Below are positions 1-5,918 of a stretch of DNA of 8,309 nt, piece after piece. Both the position numbers and the translations under genes were made by a program. Within the stretch, counting starts at the first letter, position 1, and every line of letters starts with the position of its first letter. The notes beneath the pieces are model-generated. The model saw only the letters and a program-made list of their open reading frames with translations, had not been told where the DNA came from and did no database searches. Source of the DNA: an uncultured Solirubrobacteraceae bacterium (GTDB taxonomy: Bacteria > Actinomycetota > Thermoleophilia > Solirubrobacterales > Solirubrobacteraceae); NCBI GenBank assembly GCA_902806215.1, contig CADCVT010000068.1, positions 1 to 8,309 on the forward strand. Reading direction: 5' to 3'.

Positions 1-288
1 AGCCGCCGCGGCCGCGGGAGCAGCGGCGGGCGAGGGCGCCGGAGCCTGCTCGTCGATGTCGCGGCACTCGGGGGTCGCGTCGGCCTTCTTGGTCAGGCCG
101 GGAGGGCCACCGTGCGGGTGCTTGGACTGCTTGGCGTCATCGCACGCGGCGGGGACGGCCTTGTTGTCCTTGGCCTTGCCCTTGTCCTTGTCCTTGTCGG
201 CGAGAGCCGAGGCGGGCAGCGCGAGAGCGGTCACGACAGCAGCGACGCCCATGGCGCCACGGAACAGCGAGGTCGGGTTCTCCGACAT
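1..288 (-). CDS. small exported Lys/Asp-rich protein (3' end outside the window)
   Basis: The frame opens with ATG at 288 and runs off the left edge after 96 codons with no stop, so the C-terminus is missing. Residues 1-30 form a clear Sec signal peptide: a short polar start with Arg10, a hydrophobic core (VAAVVTALALPA), and a cleavage site after SALA. The mature part begins with a charged Asp/Lys repeat (DKDKDKGKAK), has two cysteines (about residues 49 and 75) that could form a disulfide, and then enters an Ala/Pro-rich stretch typical of a linker or low-complexity tail. The start is well supported by an AAGGAGGA ribosome binding site 6 bases upstream. I recognise no family; function unknown. 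It is preceded by a structured leader (321-408) and is a separate unit from the gene upstream of it. Confidence is high for an exported protein; no role is assigned. Confidence 0.8.
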   Translation of the reverse strand, partial: MSENPTSLFRGAMGVAAVVTALALPASALADKDKDKGKAKDNKAVPAACDDAKQSKHPHGGPPGLTKKADATPECRDIDEQAPAPSPAAAPAAAAA

Positions 289-294
289 GGTGGG

Positions 295-302
295 TCCTCC
301 TT
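295..302 (-). promoter_or_regulatory. strong Shine-Dalgarno site
   Basis: On the minus strand this reads AAGGAGGA, an almost full match to the anti-SD of 16S rRNA, 6 bases before the ATG at 288. It is the strongest ribosome binding site I see in the window and fixes the start of the exported protein. Confidence 0.85.
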
Positions 303-320
303 GACGACTGGTCTCCGGGT

Positions 321-408
321 CCGAGCGGTAGCCGAGCTGTCTGCGTGCTGCAACAGACCTCTGGCTTTGCGCGTCCGCCTCGCAGCGGAGTTGCCCTTGT
401 CGTCTCGG
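321..408 (-). promoter_or_regulatory. candidate GEMM-type (c-di-GMP-I-like) riboswitch
   Basis: Read on the minus strand, the leader of the exported-protein gene has the order of elements expected for a GEMM riboswitch. P1 is CCGAG (408-404) pairing with CTCGG (325-321). Next comes ACAAGGGCAA, then a P2 hairpin TCCGCT-GCGA-GGCGGA closed by a GNRA tetraloop. The joining strand ACGCGCAAAGCC resembles the GEMM signature GACGCAAAGCC. A P3 arm (GTCTG pairing with CAGAC) follows, then GGCTACCG, matching the GEMM 3' motif GGYUACCG, directly before P1'. It deviates from the standard consensus by two extra bases before the GCAAAGC motif. GEMM RNAs of known function bind c-di-GMP or, for some variants, cGAMP. 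No terminator or anti-SD hairpin is obvious between 320 and the SD, so the expression platform is unclear. The call rests on motif recall, not a covariance search. Confidence 0.55.
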
Positions 409-424
409 GTGAGCGCTTCGCGGC

Positions 425-453
425 GTCCTACCGGCCAGCGCTCGATTCGGAAA
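425..453 (-). promoter_or_regulatory. possible promoter for riboswitch leader and exported protein
   Basis: On the minus strand, TTTCCG (453-448) and TAGGAC (430-425) are separated by 17 bases. Each is only a half match to the -35/-10 consensus, but TAGGAC-like -10 boxes occur in actinobacteria. A start about 7 bases downstream would put the transcript's 5' end just before P1 of the leader. The position fits well; the sequence match is weak. Nothing else recognisable lies between 411 and 511. Confidence 0.25.
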
Positions 454-511
454 GGTAGGGACCGGTTGAACGCAAGTCCAGCGATTGGACACACGTCCGA
501 TTCCGGCGATT

Positions 512-533
512 TCCAGCGTCCATTGACGCTGGA
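512..533 (-). terminator. hairpin terminator candidate after the membrane-protein gene
   Basis: A perfect 9-bp inverted repeat (TCCAGCGTC/GACGCTGGA) with a 4-base loop begins 3 bases after the TGA at 539-537. It lacks a proper T-run, as many actinobacterial terminators do. Position and perfect stem support a transcript end here, separating the downstream exported-protein unit. Confidence 0.5.
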
Positions 534-536
534 CGC

Positions 537-719
537 TCAGTCGCGCGTCTGGGACCGCACGATCACGGTGATCACCGCGACGACGACGGCGAGCGTCACG
601 ACCTGCGCGAGGATCCGCAGGCCGACGGCCTCGCCCTCGGTGGCGTCGTTGACCGCGTTGAAGAGGAGGCCCGCCCCGAAGAAGACGACGAGCGACCAGA
701 GCAGCGACTGCCGGTTCAA
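537..719 (-). CDS. 60-aa two-helix membrane protein, unknown function
   Basis: A small protein with two predicted membrane segments, about residues 6-20 (LLWSLVVFFGAGLLF) and 34-53 (ILAQVVTLAVVVAVITVIV), joined by a short acidic loop and ending in a charged tail (RSQTRD). The start is TTG at 719, whose TTGA overlaps the stop of the RTX-repeat gene. This is the translational-coupling arrangement seen throughout the window, and no better start exists in frame. A purine-rich GAGAAGG lies about 11 bases upstream. I recognise no family. Coupling suggests it is made in step with the exported RTX protein, but no joint function can be claimed. Confidence 0.7.
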   Translation of the reverse strand: MNRQSLLWSLVVFFGAGLLFNAVNDATEGEAVGLRILAQVVTLAVVVAVITVIVRSQTRD

Positions 720-1231
720 CGCTCGATGACCTTCTCGCAGCGGCGGATGTGCCGGCGCTTCTCGCTCTTGAGGTTCGTGTAGACCGTGTCCTTGCCCGGC
801 CCGCAGTCCATGTAGTCGACGCCGCTGCCGCCGGTGATCGTGTCGTTGCCACGCCCGCCGAAGATCTGGTCGCTCCCGCGCTTGCCGATGATCGTGTCGT
901 TCCCGTCGCCGCCGCGCAGGACGTCGTCGCCGAAGCGCGTCTCCTCGATGCGGTCGTCGCCGTTGCCGCCGTAGACCTGATCGTCCCCGTCCCCGCCGAA
1001 GATCCGGTCGTTGCCCTCTCCTCCGTGGATGAGGTCGTTGTCCTGGTTGCCCTCGATGTAGTCGTTGCCCCCGAGGGCCGACAGGCGGTCGCCGCTGTCG
1101 CCGCCGAACAGCCGGTCCGCGCCCTCGGTCCCCCGGATGCGGTCCGGGCCGCGACCACCGCGCTTCGTGTCCGCGTACGCGACGGCGGAGAAGGTCAGCA
1201 GGACGGCGATGAGAGAGATGGCTCGGAGCAC
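716..1231 (-). CDS. exported RTX-type (hemolysin-type) calcium-binding repeat protein
   Basis: 171 aa. Residues 1-20 are a signal peptide (LIAVLLTFSAVAYA, cleavage before DTK). Residues about 25-140 are a run of glycine/aspartate nonapeptides of the GGxGxDxhx type (for example GGEGNDRIF, GGDGDDQVY, GGNGDDRI, GGDGNDTII, GGRGNDTIT), which in RTX proteins fold into a calcium-loaded parallel beta-roll. The tail has CGPGKDTV and a second cysteine at about 165 (RRCEKVIE), an ending familiar from small actinobacterial RTX-repeat proteins; the two Cys probably form a disulfide. There is no catalytic domain, so a structural or calcium-dependent extracellular role is likely, as inference. The start is GTG at 1231; an AGGTAGGG-like SD lies 8 bases upstream, and the ATG two bases earlier is in another frame that stops soon. 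It lies 10 bases after the methyltransferase stop. Confidence 0.88.
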   Translation of the reverse strand: MLRAISLIAVLLTFSAVAYADTKRGGRGPDRIRGTEGADRLFGGDSGDRLSALGGNDYIEGNQDNDLIHGGEGNDRIFGGDGDDQVYGGNGDDRIEETRFGDDVLRGGDGNDTIIGKRGSDQIFGGRGNDTITGGSGVDYMDCGPGKDTVYTNLKSEKRRHIRRCEKVIER

Positions 1232-1241
1232 ATGTCCGACC

Positions 1242-1979
1242 CTACCTACGTCGGCCGTGGAGCCGGTGGAGCATCACGCGGTCGTCCTCGGGATCCTCGT
1301 GCGAGTCGACGTGCCACAGCTTCTTGGCGATGGGGAGGAACTCGCCCGCGCCCGCGCGCCGCGGGTCGGCGAGCCACACCTCGCCGCCCGGCGCGAGCAG
1401 CCCCGGCAGCACGTCGACGAGCAGCTGCACGTTCTCGCGGGTGTAGAGGACGTCGGCCGCGAGCACGAGGTCCCACGGCTCGTCGGCGAACGTCTCGACG
1501 ATCTGCCGCCAGTCGCCCACCGCCGTGTCGCCGGTCACGTCGTTGAGGTGGAGGTTGTGCGCGGCGAAGACGATCGAGTCGGTGTTGACGTCGGTCGCGA
1601 GGACATGGGCGGCGCCGGCGCGCGCGGCCGCGACGGTGGGGATGGCCAGGCCGCAGCCCAGCTCGAGCACGCGCTTGCCCTTCGGCGGCTGCGAGGCCAC
1701 GAGGCGCGCGAGCGACAGGCCGCTCGGCCACGGGACGGCCCAGTACGGGGTCGGCCGCTTGTCGAACGCCTCGTTCTCGCGCAGCTCCGGCCAGTCCGAG
1801 GGTCGCGCGACGAGCACGTGGCCGCCGGGCAAGGCGACGCGTTCGACCGCGATCTCGAGCAGCGGCGGCGGCGCGGCCGGCGCGTCGGGGCCGCGCAGAG
1901 CGGCGATCTGCTCGGCGATGGAGGCGCGCAGGACGGGCGAGGCGTTCGGCCGTCCGATGTGCTGGACGTCTGCGGTCAC
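1242..1979 (-). CDS. class I SAM-dependent methyltransferase, METTL20/EtfB-KMT-like
   Basis: 245 aa. A leader region is followed by PYWAVPWPSG (78-87) and motif I, VLELGCG (104-110), of a Rossmann-fold SAM methyltransferase. An acidic ATDVN follows motif I, then GDW and a WDLVLAADVLY block; the D-V-L-Y ending is typical of the METTL20/EtfB lysine-methyltransferase branch (Methyltransf_16-like). Members of this branch modify protein lysines, for example in the electron-transfer flavoprotein beta subunit; some bacterial members act on other proteins. The substrate here is unknown. The start is GTG at 1979, overlapping the hemW stop as GTGA. There is no strong SD, consistent with coupling to hemW. 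It is not related to the tocopherol methyltransferases (VTE3/VTE4). Confidence 0.8.
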   Translation of the reverse strand: MTADVQHIGRPNASPVLRASIAEQIAALRGPDAPAAPPPLLEIAVERVALPGGHVLVARPSDWPELRENEAFDKRPTPYWAVPWPSGLSLARLVASQPPKGKRVLELGCGLAIPTVAAARAGAAHVLATDVNTDSIVFAAHNLHLNDVTGDTAVGDWRQIVETFADEPWDLVLAADVLYTRENVQLLVDVLPGLLAPGGEVWLADPRRAGAGEFLPIAKKLWHVDSHEDPEDDRVMLHRLHGRRR

Positions 1980-3079
1980 CCGGCGAGGGTACGCGTGACG
2001 AGGTCGGCGACCTGTCGGCCGGCCAGGGTCAGCACGAGCCGGTCGCCGTCGCGGCGCAGGAGCCCATCGTCGATGAGCGCGTCCGCGGCGTTCTCGGAGG
2101 CGAGGCCGCGGTCGACGCCCTCGCGCCGGCGCACCTCGAGCATGATCCGTTCCAGGCGCCGCTGCTCGGGGCTCAGCGTCTCATGTCCGTCGACCGGGGC
2201 CTTCCCCGCCTCGAGCCGCGCCGCCCAGGCCGTCGGGTGCTTGACGTTCCACCACCGGCGCCCGTCGAGATGCCCGTGCGCGCCCGGCCCGACGGCGAGC
2301 CAGTCGGCGCCGCTCCAGTAGCCCTCGTTGTGACGGCAGCGGTCGCCGTCGGTGCGGGCCCAGTTCGACACCTCGTACCAGTCCAGGCCGGCGCCGCTCA
2401 GGGTGTCCTCGGCGATGGCGTAGCGCGCGGCGAGCGCGTCCTCCGCGGGCGCGGCGACCGCGCCGCTCCGCACGTCGGCGTGGAGCCGCGTGCCCGGCGG
2501 GACCTCGAGGTTGTACGCGCTGACGTGGTCGGGCGAGGCGGCCACGGCGGCCTCGACCGAGGCGCGCCAGTCGTCGTCGCTCTCCCCCGGCGCGCCGTAG
2601 ATGAGGTCGAGCGAGACGTGGTCGAAGCCGGCGTCGCGCGCCTCGACGGCGGCCTGGGTCGCGCGGCCGGGCTCGTGGGTGCGCCCGAGGAGCCAGAGCA
2701 CGTGGGCGACGCCGCTCTGCATCCCGAACGAGATCCGGGTGAAGCCGAGCTCTCGCAGCTCCGCGAGCGCGGCGGCGTCGACGCTGTCGGGGTTCGCCTC
2801 GACCGTGACCTCGGCGCCGGGCGTCAGGCCCAGCTCGTCCTCGATCGCCCGCAGGATCCGCCCGAGGTCGGCGGCCTCGAGGAGGGTCGGGGTGCCGCCG
2901 CCGAAGAACACGGTCTCCACCGGCCCGGACGCGTCGCGTGCGGCGAGCGCGACCTCGGCCGAGGCGAGCCGCGCGAACGACGAGCGCCCGGCGGAGATCG
3001 TGTACGTGTTGAAGTCGCAGTACGTGCAGCGCACGGCGCAGTACGGCACGTGCACGTAGACGCCGAGCGGCCGGGTCAT
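1976..3079 (-). CDS. hemW: HemW, radical SAM heme chaperone (coproporphyrinogen oxidase-like)
   Basis: 367 aa, full length for the family. The radical SAM cluster motif CxxxCxxC is C14, C18, C21 (CAVRCTYCDF). The residue two after the third Cys is Phe, the HemW pattern, whereas true HemN has a fourth Cys there. FFGGGTPTLL follows near residue 65 and VEANPDS further on. HNEGYWSG (250-257) matches the HemW HNxxYW block. HemW proteins bind heme and an Fe-S cluster and are thought to deliver heme to target proteins rather than make it. The frame stays open upstream to 3403, but the start is set at ATG 3079: it overlaps the preceding gene's stop as ATGA, and homology begins at once (GVYVHVPYC). 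Old annotations of this family as coproporphyrinogen III oxidase are probably wrong for this branch. Confidence 0.93.
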   Translation of the reverse strand: MTRPLGVYVHVPYCAVRCTYCDFNTYTISAGRSSFARLASAEVALAARDASGPVETVFFGGGTPTLLEAADLGRILRAIEDELGLTPGAEVTVEANPDSVDAAALAELRELGFTRISFGMQSGVAHVLWLLGRTHEPGRATQAAVEARDAGFDHVSLDLIYGAPGESDDDWRASVEAAVAASPDHVSAYNLEVPPGTRLHADVRSGAVAAPAEDALAARYAIAEDTLSGAGLDWYEVSNWARTDGDRCRHNEGYWSGADWLAVGPGAHGHLDGRRWWNVKHPTAWAARLEAGKAPVDGHETLSPEQRRLERIMLEVRRREGVDRGLASENAADALIDDGLLRRDGDRLVLTLAGRQVADLVTRTLAG

Positions 3080-3396
3080 CGCGGCGCGAAGTGCCCGGCG
3101 GCGCGGGTGGCGAACGCGCCGACGAGCTCGAGCGCGCGCACGTACTCGTCGCGGTTGAGGCGGTCGTCGTGCGAGAGCCGGCGCCGGGCGTCCTGCGCGG
3201 CGAGCGTGAGGAAGTCGCGCGCCAGGACCCGCGTCTGCTGCGGCTGGGCGATGCAGCCGGCGGCGAAGTCGGCGTTGGTCTCGAGCTCGCGGTCGTCGCC
3301 CGTCTGGGCCACCAGCGCACACGTCTGCACCATGAGCCGCACCGTGGTCTCGAGGAGGTTCACGGCCGTGATCGCGCGGTCGAGGGCGTCGGACAC
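3076..3396 (-). CDS. 106-aa helical protein of unknown function
   Basis: The protein looks all-helical, with amphipathic stretches (ALDRAITAVNLLETTVRLM, and about residues 55-95) and no signal peptide or membrane segment. It has two isolated cysteines (about residues 26 and 48), too few for a metal site on their own. The start is taken as GTG at 3396; a CTG at 3405 is the only other option before an in-frame stop, and neither has a good SD. It overlaps hemW as ATGA and sits 25 bases downstream of kptA, so it is probably co-transcribed. I do not recognise the family. That it is a real gene is supported by the coupling to hemW and the absence of any competing frame. Confidence 0.65.
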   Translation of the reverse strand: MSDALDRAITAVNLLETTVRLMVQTCALVAQTGDDRELETNADFAAGCIAQPQQTRVLARDFLTLAAQDARRRLSHDDRLNRDEYVRALELVGAFATRAAGHFAPR

Positions 3397-3421
3397 GCCG
3401 CACAGGATGGCGCGTCAGGCG

Positions 3422-3982
3422 TCAGTCGACGCGGCTGAGACAGGTTGGCGCGACGAGATCCGTCAGCCAGACGCCGTTGTCGGCCACGAAGAACCGGTGT
3501 CCGGAGCGGTGCAGCGTGGCGGCGTCGACGCGCAGGACGATGGGCTGGCCGCGACGGCGACCGACGGCCTGCGCCGTCTCGACGTCGCGCGAGAGATGAA
3601 CGTGCCGGCGTCGCATCGGGCGCAGTCCCTCGACGAGGATCGCGTCGATCGCGCCCGGGTGCGTGCCGTGGAACAGGACGTCCGGTGGCTCGGCCGGCTC
3701 GTACCCGAGCTCGACCTCGACCGAGTGCCCCTGGACGGCCCGGATGCGCGTGCCGGACTCGTCGTAGGCGTAGCGGCGCTTGGTCGGCTCGGCGACCGCC
3801 TCGTCGAGCTCGGCGCGCGTGAACGCGAAGCCGCTCTGCTCCGCCGCGCGCAGCAGCTCATCGACGTGGACCCAGCCTCCGTCCTCGAGTGTCAGCCCGA
3901 CCTTCTCGGGCGCGTGACGCAGCGTCCGCGCCAGCCACTTGCTGACCCGGACGGGGCGTGGTTGCGAGCGGCGGCTAGAAAT
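3422..3982 (-). CDS. kptA: KptA/Tpt1, RNA 2'-phosphotransferase, with no canonical start codon
   Basis: The enzyme removes a 2'-phosphate from RNA using NAD+, giving ADP-ribose 1'',2''-cyclic phosphate. In bacteria its natural substrate is unclear. Numbered from ATT at 3982 (186 aa), conserved blocks are VRVSKWL (11-17), LRHAPE with the catalytic Arg-His pair R22-H23, GWVHVDELL (36-44), KRRY (68-71), IRAVQGHS (80-87), LFHGT (103-107), HVHLS (127-131) and GRRRGQPIVL (141-150). The family looks complete and active. The oddity is the start: reading upstream from the conserved N-terminus to the in-frame stop at 4066, there is no ATG, GTG, TTG or CTG. The only near-start is ATT at 3982, overlapping the zinc-ribbon gene's stop by 8 bases. 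The first ATG in frame (3616) would lose two thirds of the enzyme. So the start may be ATT, or the sequence may carry an error. The family is certain; the start is not. Confidence 0.9.
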   Translation of the reverse strand: MSSRRSQPRPVRVSKWLARTLRHAPEKVGLTLEDGGWVHVDELLRAAEQSGFAFTRAELDEAVAEPTKRRYAYDESGTRIRAVQGHSVEVELGYEPAEPPDVLFHGTHPGAIDAILVEGLRPMRRRHVHLSRDVETAQAVGRRRGQPIVLRVDAATLHRSGHRFFVADNGVWLTDLVAPTCLSRVD

Positions 3983-4310
3983 CCTCGGGGAGGATGTGTC
4001 CGGCGTGGAGCGCGTCTGAGAACCGGTCGACGCGGATGAGGTCGTCGACGGTCTCGATGACCTCTAGGGCGGCGCGGATCTGCGCGGTCGCGTTGACGAG
4101 CTCGCGATCGAGCTCCTCGAGCTCCTCGTCGTAGTGGGCGCTCAGCGTGCAGCGGTCGCAGTTCGCGCACCACAGCTCGATGACGTAGCGGTCCGCATCG
4201 AGGATGTCGACGATGCTGAGCGGCACCACGAACGGCTGATGGCACGAACGGCAGATGTGCAGCGGGGCGGTCTCTTCGCCCTGGGTGATGTCGTCCTGAC
4301 GGAAGCGCAT
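3975..4310 (-). CDS. zinc-ribbon protein of unknown function
   Basis: 111 aa. Two CxxC pairs, CRSC near residue 20 and CANC near residue 48, are the right spacing for a single zinc ribbon with a beta-rich middle (VVPLSIVDILDADRYVIELW). The C-terminal half is a charged helix (DEELEELDRELVNATAQI) ending in a conserved-looking LIRVDRFSDALHAGHILPEDF tail. It has no DNA-binding or catalytic motif that I can name. The start is ATG at 4310; no good SD precedes it, so a leaderless or short-leader message is possible. It is the first gene of the minus-strand run, and its stop (TAG 3977-3975) lies inside the presumed start region of kptA. A link to RNA metabolism is possible from the neighbour alone. 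Confidence 0.75.
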   Translation of the reverse strand: MRFRQDDITQGEETAPLHICRSCHQPFVVPLSIVDILDADRYVIELWCANCDRCTLSAHYDEELEELDRELVNATAQIRAALEVIETVDDLIRVDRFSDALHAGHILPEDF

Positions 4311-4357
4311 GGTCGCTACAACGGGGCGTACCCGTTCCTCTTGCGCCTAGAAAATGG

Positions 4358-4376
4358 TGTGTGAGCGACGCACACA
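4358..4376. promoter_or_regulatory. inverted repeat in the divergent promoter region
   Basis: TGTGTG and CACACA form a 6-bp inverted repeat with a 7-base centre. It lies in the 119-base gap between the divergent zinc-ribbon gene (minus) and the 4430 gene (plus), where an operator could serve both. A second small hairpin (ACGGG/CCCGT) lies at 4321-4335. No convincing -35/-10 pair is visible on either strand. Simple TG/CA content could produce this by chance. Confidence 0.25.
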
Positions 4377-4429
4377 AGGACTCGCCAACCGGGCCGATCC
4401 GCGCTGGCCCTTCCGGGTAGTCGTGAGCG

Positions 4430-4972
4430 GTGCCCGCACCCGATCTCGACGCCTGGCTGCCGGACCCGCAGGTGCGCTCGCGCCACCGCCGCGAGGCGCG
4501 TGCCCCGGCCGGGGACCTGTGGGAAGCAGCGTCGGCCGTGCGCCTCGACGACACGCGCACGCTCGGGCGGCTCGTGCGGTGGCGGATCCCCGGGACCGAG
4601 GGCTCGCAGACCTTCCGCGAGATGTTCGCGCGCTACCCGTTCACCGTCCTCGACGAGGGCGAGGGCTGGTCGGTCAGCGGGCTCTGCGGCCGGATCTGGA
4701 CGCTCGCCCGCGACTACCCGCGGCTCGATGGCGCCGAGGCGTTCTGCGCCTGGGACGAGCGCGCCACGGTCCGCGTCGTGTTCGGCAACTGGGTCGAGGA
4801 GACCGAGAAGGGCAGCGCGCTCGTGACCGAGGCACGCGTCAGCGCGGTCGACCGCGTCGGAGCGCTGCGTCTGCGGGCCCTGTGGGTCGTGGTCGGCCGG
4901 TTCGAGCGCGTGATCGGCGCGGAGCCGCTCCCCCTCGCGGTGCGCCGGGCCGAGGAGAGCGCTACGCGCTGA
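4430..4972 (+). CDS. 180-aa protein, possibly SRPBCC/START-like fold
   Basis: The only plus-strand gene. The layout resembles polyketide-cyclase/START-like proteins: an N-terminal strand with basic residues (RSRHRREARAPAGDLWEAAS), where 'RAPAGDLWEAA' looks like the usual strand-helix opening, then alternating strands (PFTVLDEGEGWSVSGLCGR), and a long C-terminal helix (RLRALWVVVGRFERVIGAE). WDERATVRVVFGNWVEE and ALVTEARVSAV fit the later sheet strands. Such folds bind hydrophobic ligands in a cavity, but no catalytic residue can be named. The start is GTG at 4430; the SD is weak. The gene ends 11 bases inside the end of the convergent UbiA gene. A role with the prenyl-chromanol operon is possible only by position. 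I recognise no named family with certainty. Confidence 0.75.
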   Translation: MPAPDLDAWLPDPQVRSRHRREARAPAGDLWEAASAVRLDDTRTLGRLVRWRIPGTEGSQTFREMFARYPFTVLDEGEGWSVSGLCGRIWTLARDYPRLDGAEAFCAWDERATVRVVFGNWVEETEKGSALVTEARVSAVDRVGALRLRALWVVVGRFERVIGAEPLPLAVRRAEESATR

Positions 4973-5918
4973 GGACGGCCGCCGGGACGAGCAGGTACTC
5001 GGCGAAGAAGAGGCCCCAGACGCCCATGTAGAACCTCGTGAAGGCCGCTCGGTCGTGGACGTCGACCGTGCTGGCCCAGCGCCAGACGACCGGCAGCAGC
5101 GCGAGCTGGCCGGCGGCGAGCACGATTGGGTTCGCGTCGTCGACGAGCAGCGGGCCGCCGATCGCCATCCCGAGGTAGGCGACCGTGAGCGCGGCGACGC
5201 CGATCGCGTGGACGCGCTCGGGGCCGAGCCGGACGCTGAACGTCGAGATCCCGAAGCGGCGGTCGCCCTCGATGTCGGGGACGTCCTTGAGGACCGCGAT
5301 CGCGAAGCTGAACGGAAGCACGAACAGCGTGAGCGCCCACACCGCGCCGGGGATCGCGAGGTCGCCGCCGAGCGAGAGCGCGAAGTGGCCGTAGACGCCG
5401 AGGTTGACGACGACGGCACGGACGCCGGTGATCGCGAGCGCCGCGACGACCGGCCGGCGCTTGAGGCGCAGCGGCGGCGATGAGTACTCGGCGCCGACGG
5501 CCATCGCGAACCCGACCGCGGCGAGCTCGAGCGCGCCCTGGGTGATCGCGAGCAGGAGCGGGATCGCCGCGGCGACGGAGACGATCGCACGGGCGCCGGG
5601 GATCGAGAGGTCGCCGGCCGCGATCGGCAGGTGGGGCTTGTTGACGCGGTCGATCTCCACGTCCTCGAGCTGGTTGAGCCCGACGATGAACACGTTGACG
5701 CAGAACGCCGCGAGCAGCGTCCACGCGAGGTCGCCCGCTCCCTCCCCCGCGGCCAGCGCGGGGATCGACGCGACCGCGATGACGTAGAGCCCGAGGACGC
5801 TGAGCGCGGTCCCGACGATCGTGTGAGGACGAGAGAACCGCCAGAGCACCCCCAACCCCACCAGCGAACGTCCGTGAGCGGGCGCTATAGGCCCTACTGA
5901 CGGACGCTCGGCGCTCAC
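4962..5918 (-). CDS. UbiA-family prenyltransferase, homogentisate phytyltransferase-like (VTE2 type)
   Basis: 318 aa, about eight to nine membrane segments. The first prenyl-diphosphate/Mg site is NQLEDVEIDRVNKPHLPIA (82-100), very like the NQLxDVEIDKxNKPYLPxA of plant and cyanobacterial homogentisate phytyltransferases. YSSPPLRLKR (145-154) and the second site KDVPDIEGDRRFGISTFSVR (211-230) match the same subfamily, as does FSRPHTIVGT near the N-terminus. This branch attaches a phytyl or geranylgeranyl chain to homogentisate with decarboxylation, giving 2-methyl-6-prenyl-benzoquinol. The start is taken as GTG 5918 because its GTGA overlaps the methyltransferase stop, but the first 24 residues are unlike homologs and contain a DNA inverted repeat; GTG 5861, TTG 5855 or GTG 5849 are alternatives. 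It is last in the operon, ending in an 11-base overlap with the convergent gene. Substrate specificity is inferred. Other UbiA substrates remain possible, but the neighbours favour homogentisate. Confidence 0.88.
   Translation of the reverse strand: MSAERPSVGPIAPAHGRSLVGLGVLWRFSRPHTIVGTALSVLGLYVIAVASIPALAAGEGAGDLAWTLLAAFCVNVFIVGLNQLEDVEIDRVNKPHLPIAAGDLSIPGARAIVSVAAAIPLLLAITQGALELAAVGFAMAVGAEYSSPPLRLKRRPVVAALAITGVRAVVVNLGVYGHFALSLGGDLAIPGAVWALTLFVLPFSFAIAVLKDVPDIEGDRRFGISTFSVRLGPERVHAIGVAALTVAYLGMAIGGPLLVDDANPIVLAAGQLALLPVVWRWASTVDVHDRAAFTRFYMGVWGLFFAEYLLVPAAVLSA
5865..5910. repeat. imperfect inverted repeat at the start of the UbiA gene
   Basis: Left arm 5865-5883 and right arm 5891-5910 are nearly complementary (CGAACGTCCGTGAG-like against CTGACGGACGCTCG), around the loop GCTATAG. 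It covers codons 4-18 of the UbiA gene if that starts at 5918, the non-conserved N-terminal part. It could be a small mobile palindrome, or an RNA hairpin that tunes translation between the methyltransferase and the prenyltransferase. No second copy is in the window. Confidence 0.6.

Noticed and set aside
112..729. A 205-codon plus-strand frame over the exported-protein and leader region
   Set aside because: It is a shadow: it runs antisense to a gene with a clear signal peptide and strong SD, across the riboswitch candidate and the terminator hairpin, and its protein resembles no family.
1242..1979. The missing gamma-tocopherol methyltransferase (VTE4)
   Set aside because: Its PYWAVPWPSG and VLAADVLY blocks place it with METTL20/EtfB-lysine-type enzymes, and it sits in a different operon.
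1976..3079. Oxygen-independent coproporphyrinogen III oxidase HemN
   Set aside because: The cluster motif is CxxxCxxCxF, without the fourth Cys of HemN, and HNEGYW is the HemW pattern.
1976..3403. A longer HemW starting near 3403
   Set aside because: The extra N-terminal 108 residues are an Arg-rich shadow of the 106-aa gene. HemW homology starts at the ATG at 3079, within an ATGA overlap.
2183..4039. A 618-codon plus-strand frame
   Set aside because: It is antisense to hemW, the helical protein gene and kptA. Its Val/Arg/Asp-rich composition is typical of the complement of GC-rich coding DNA.
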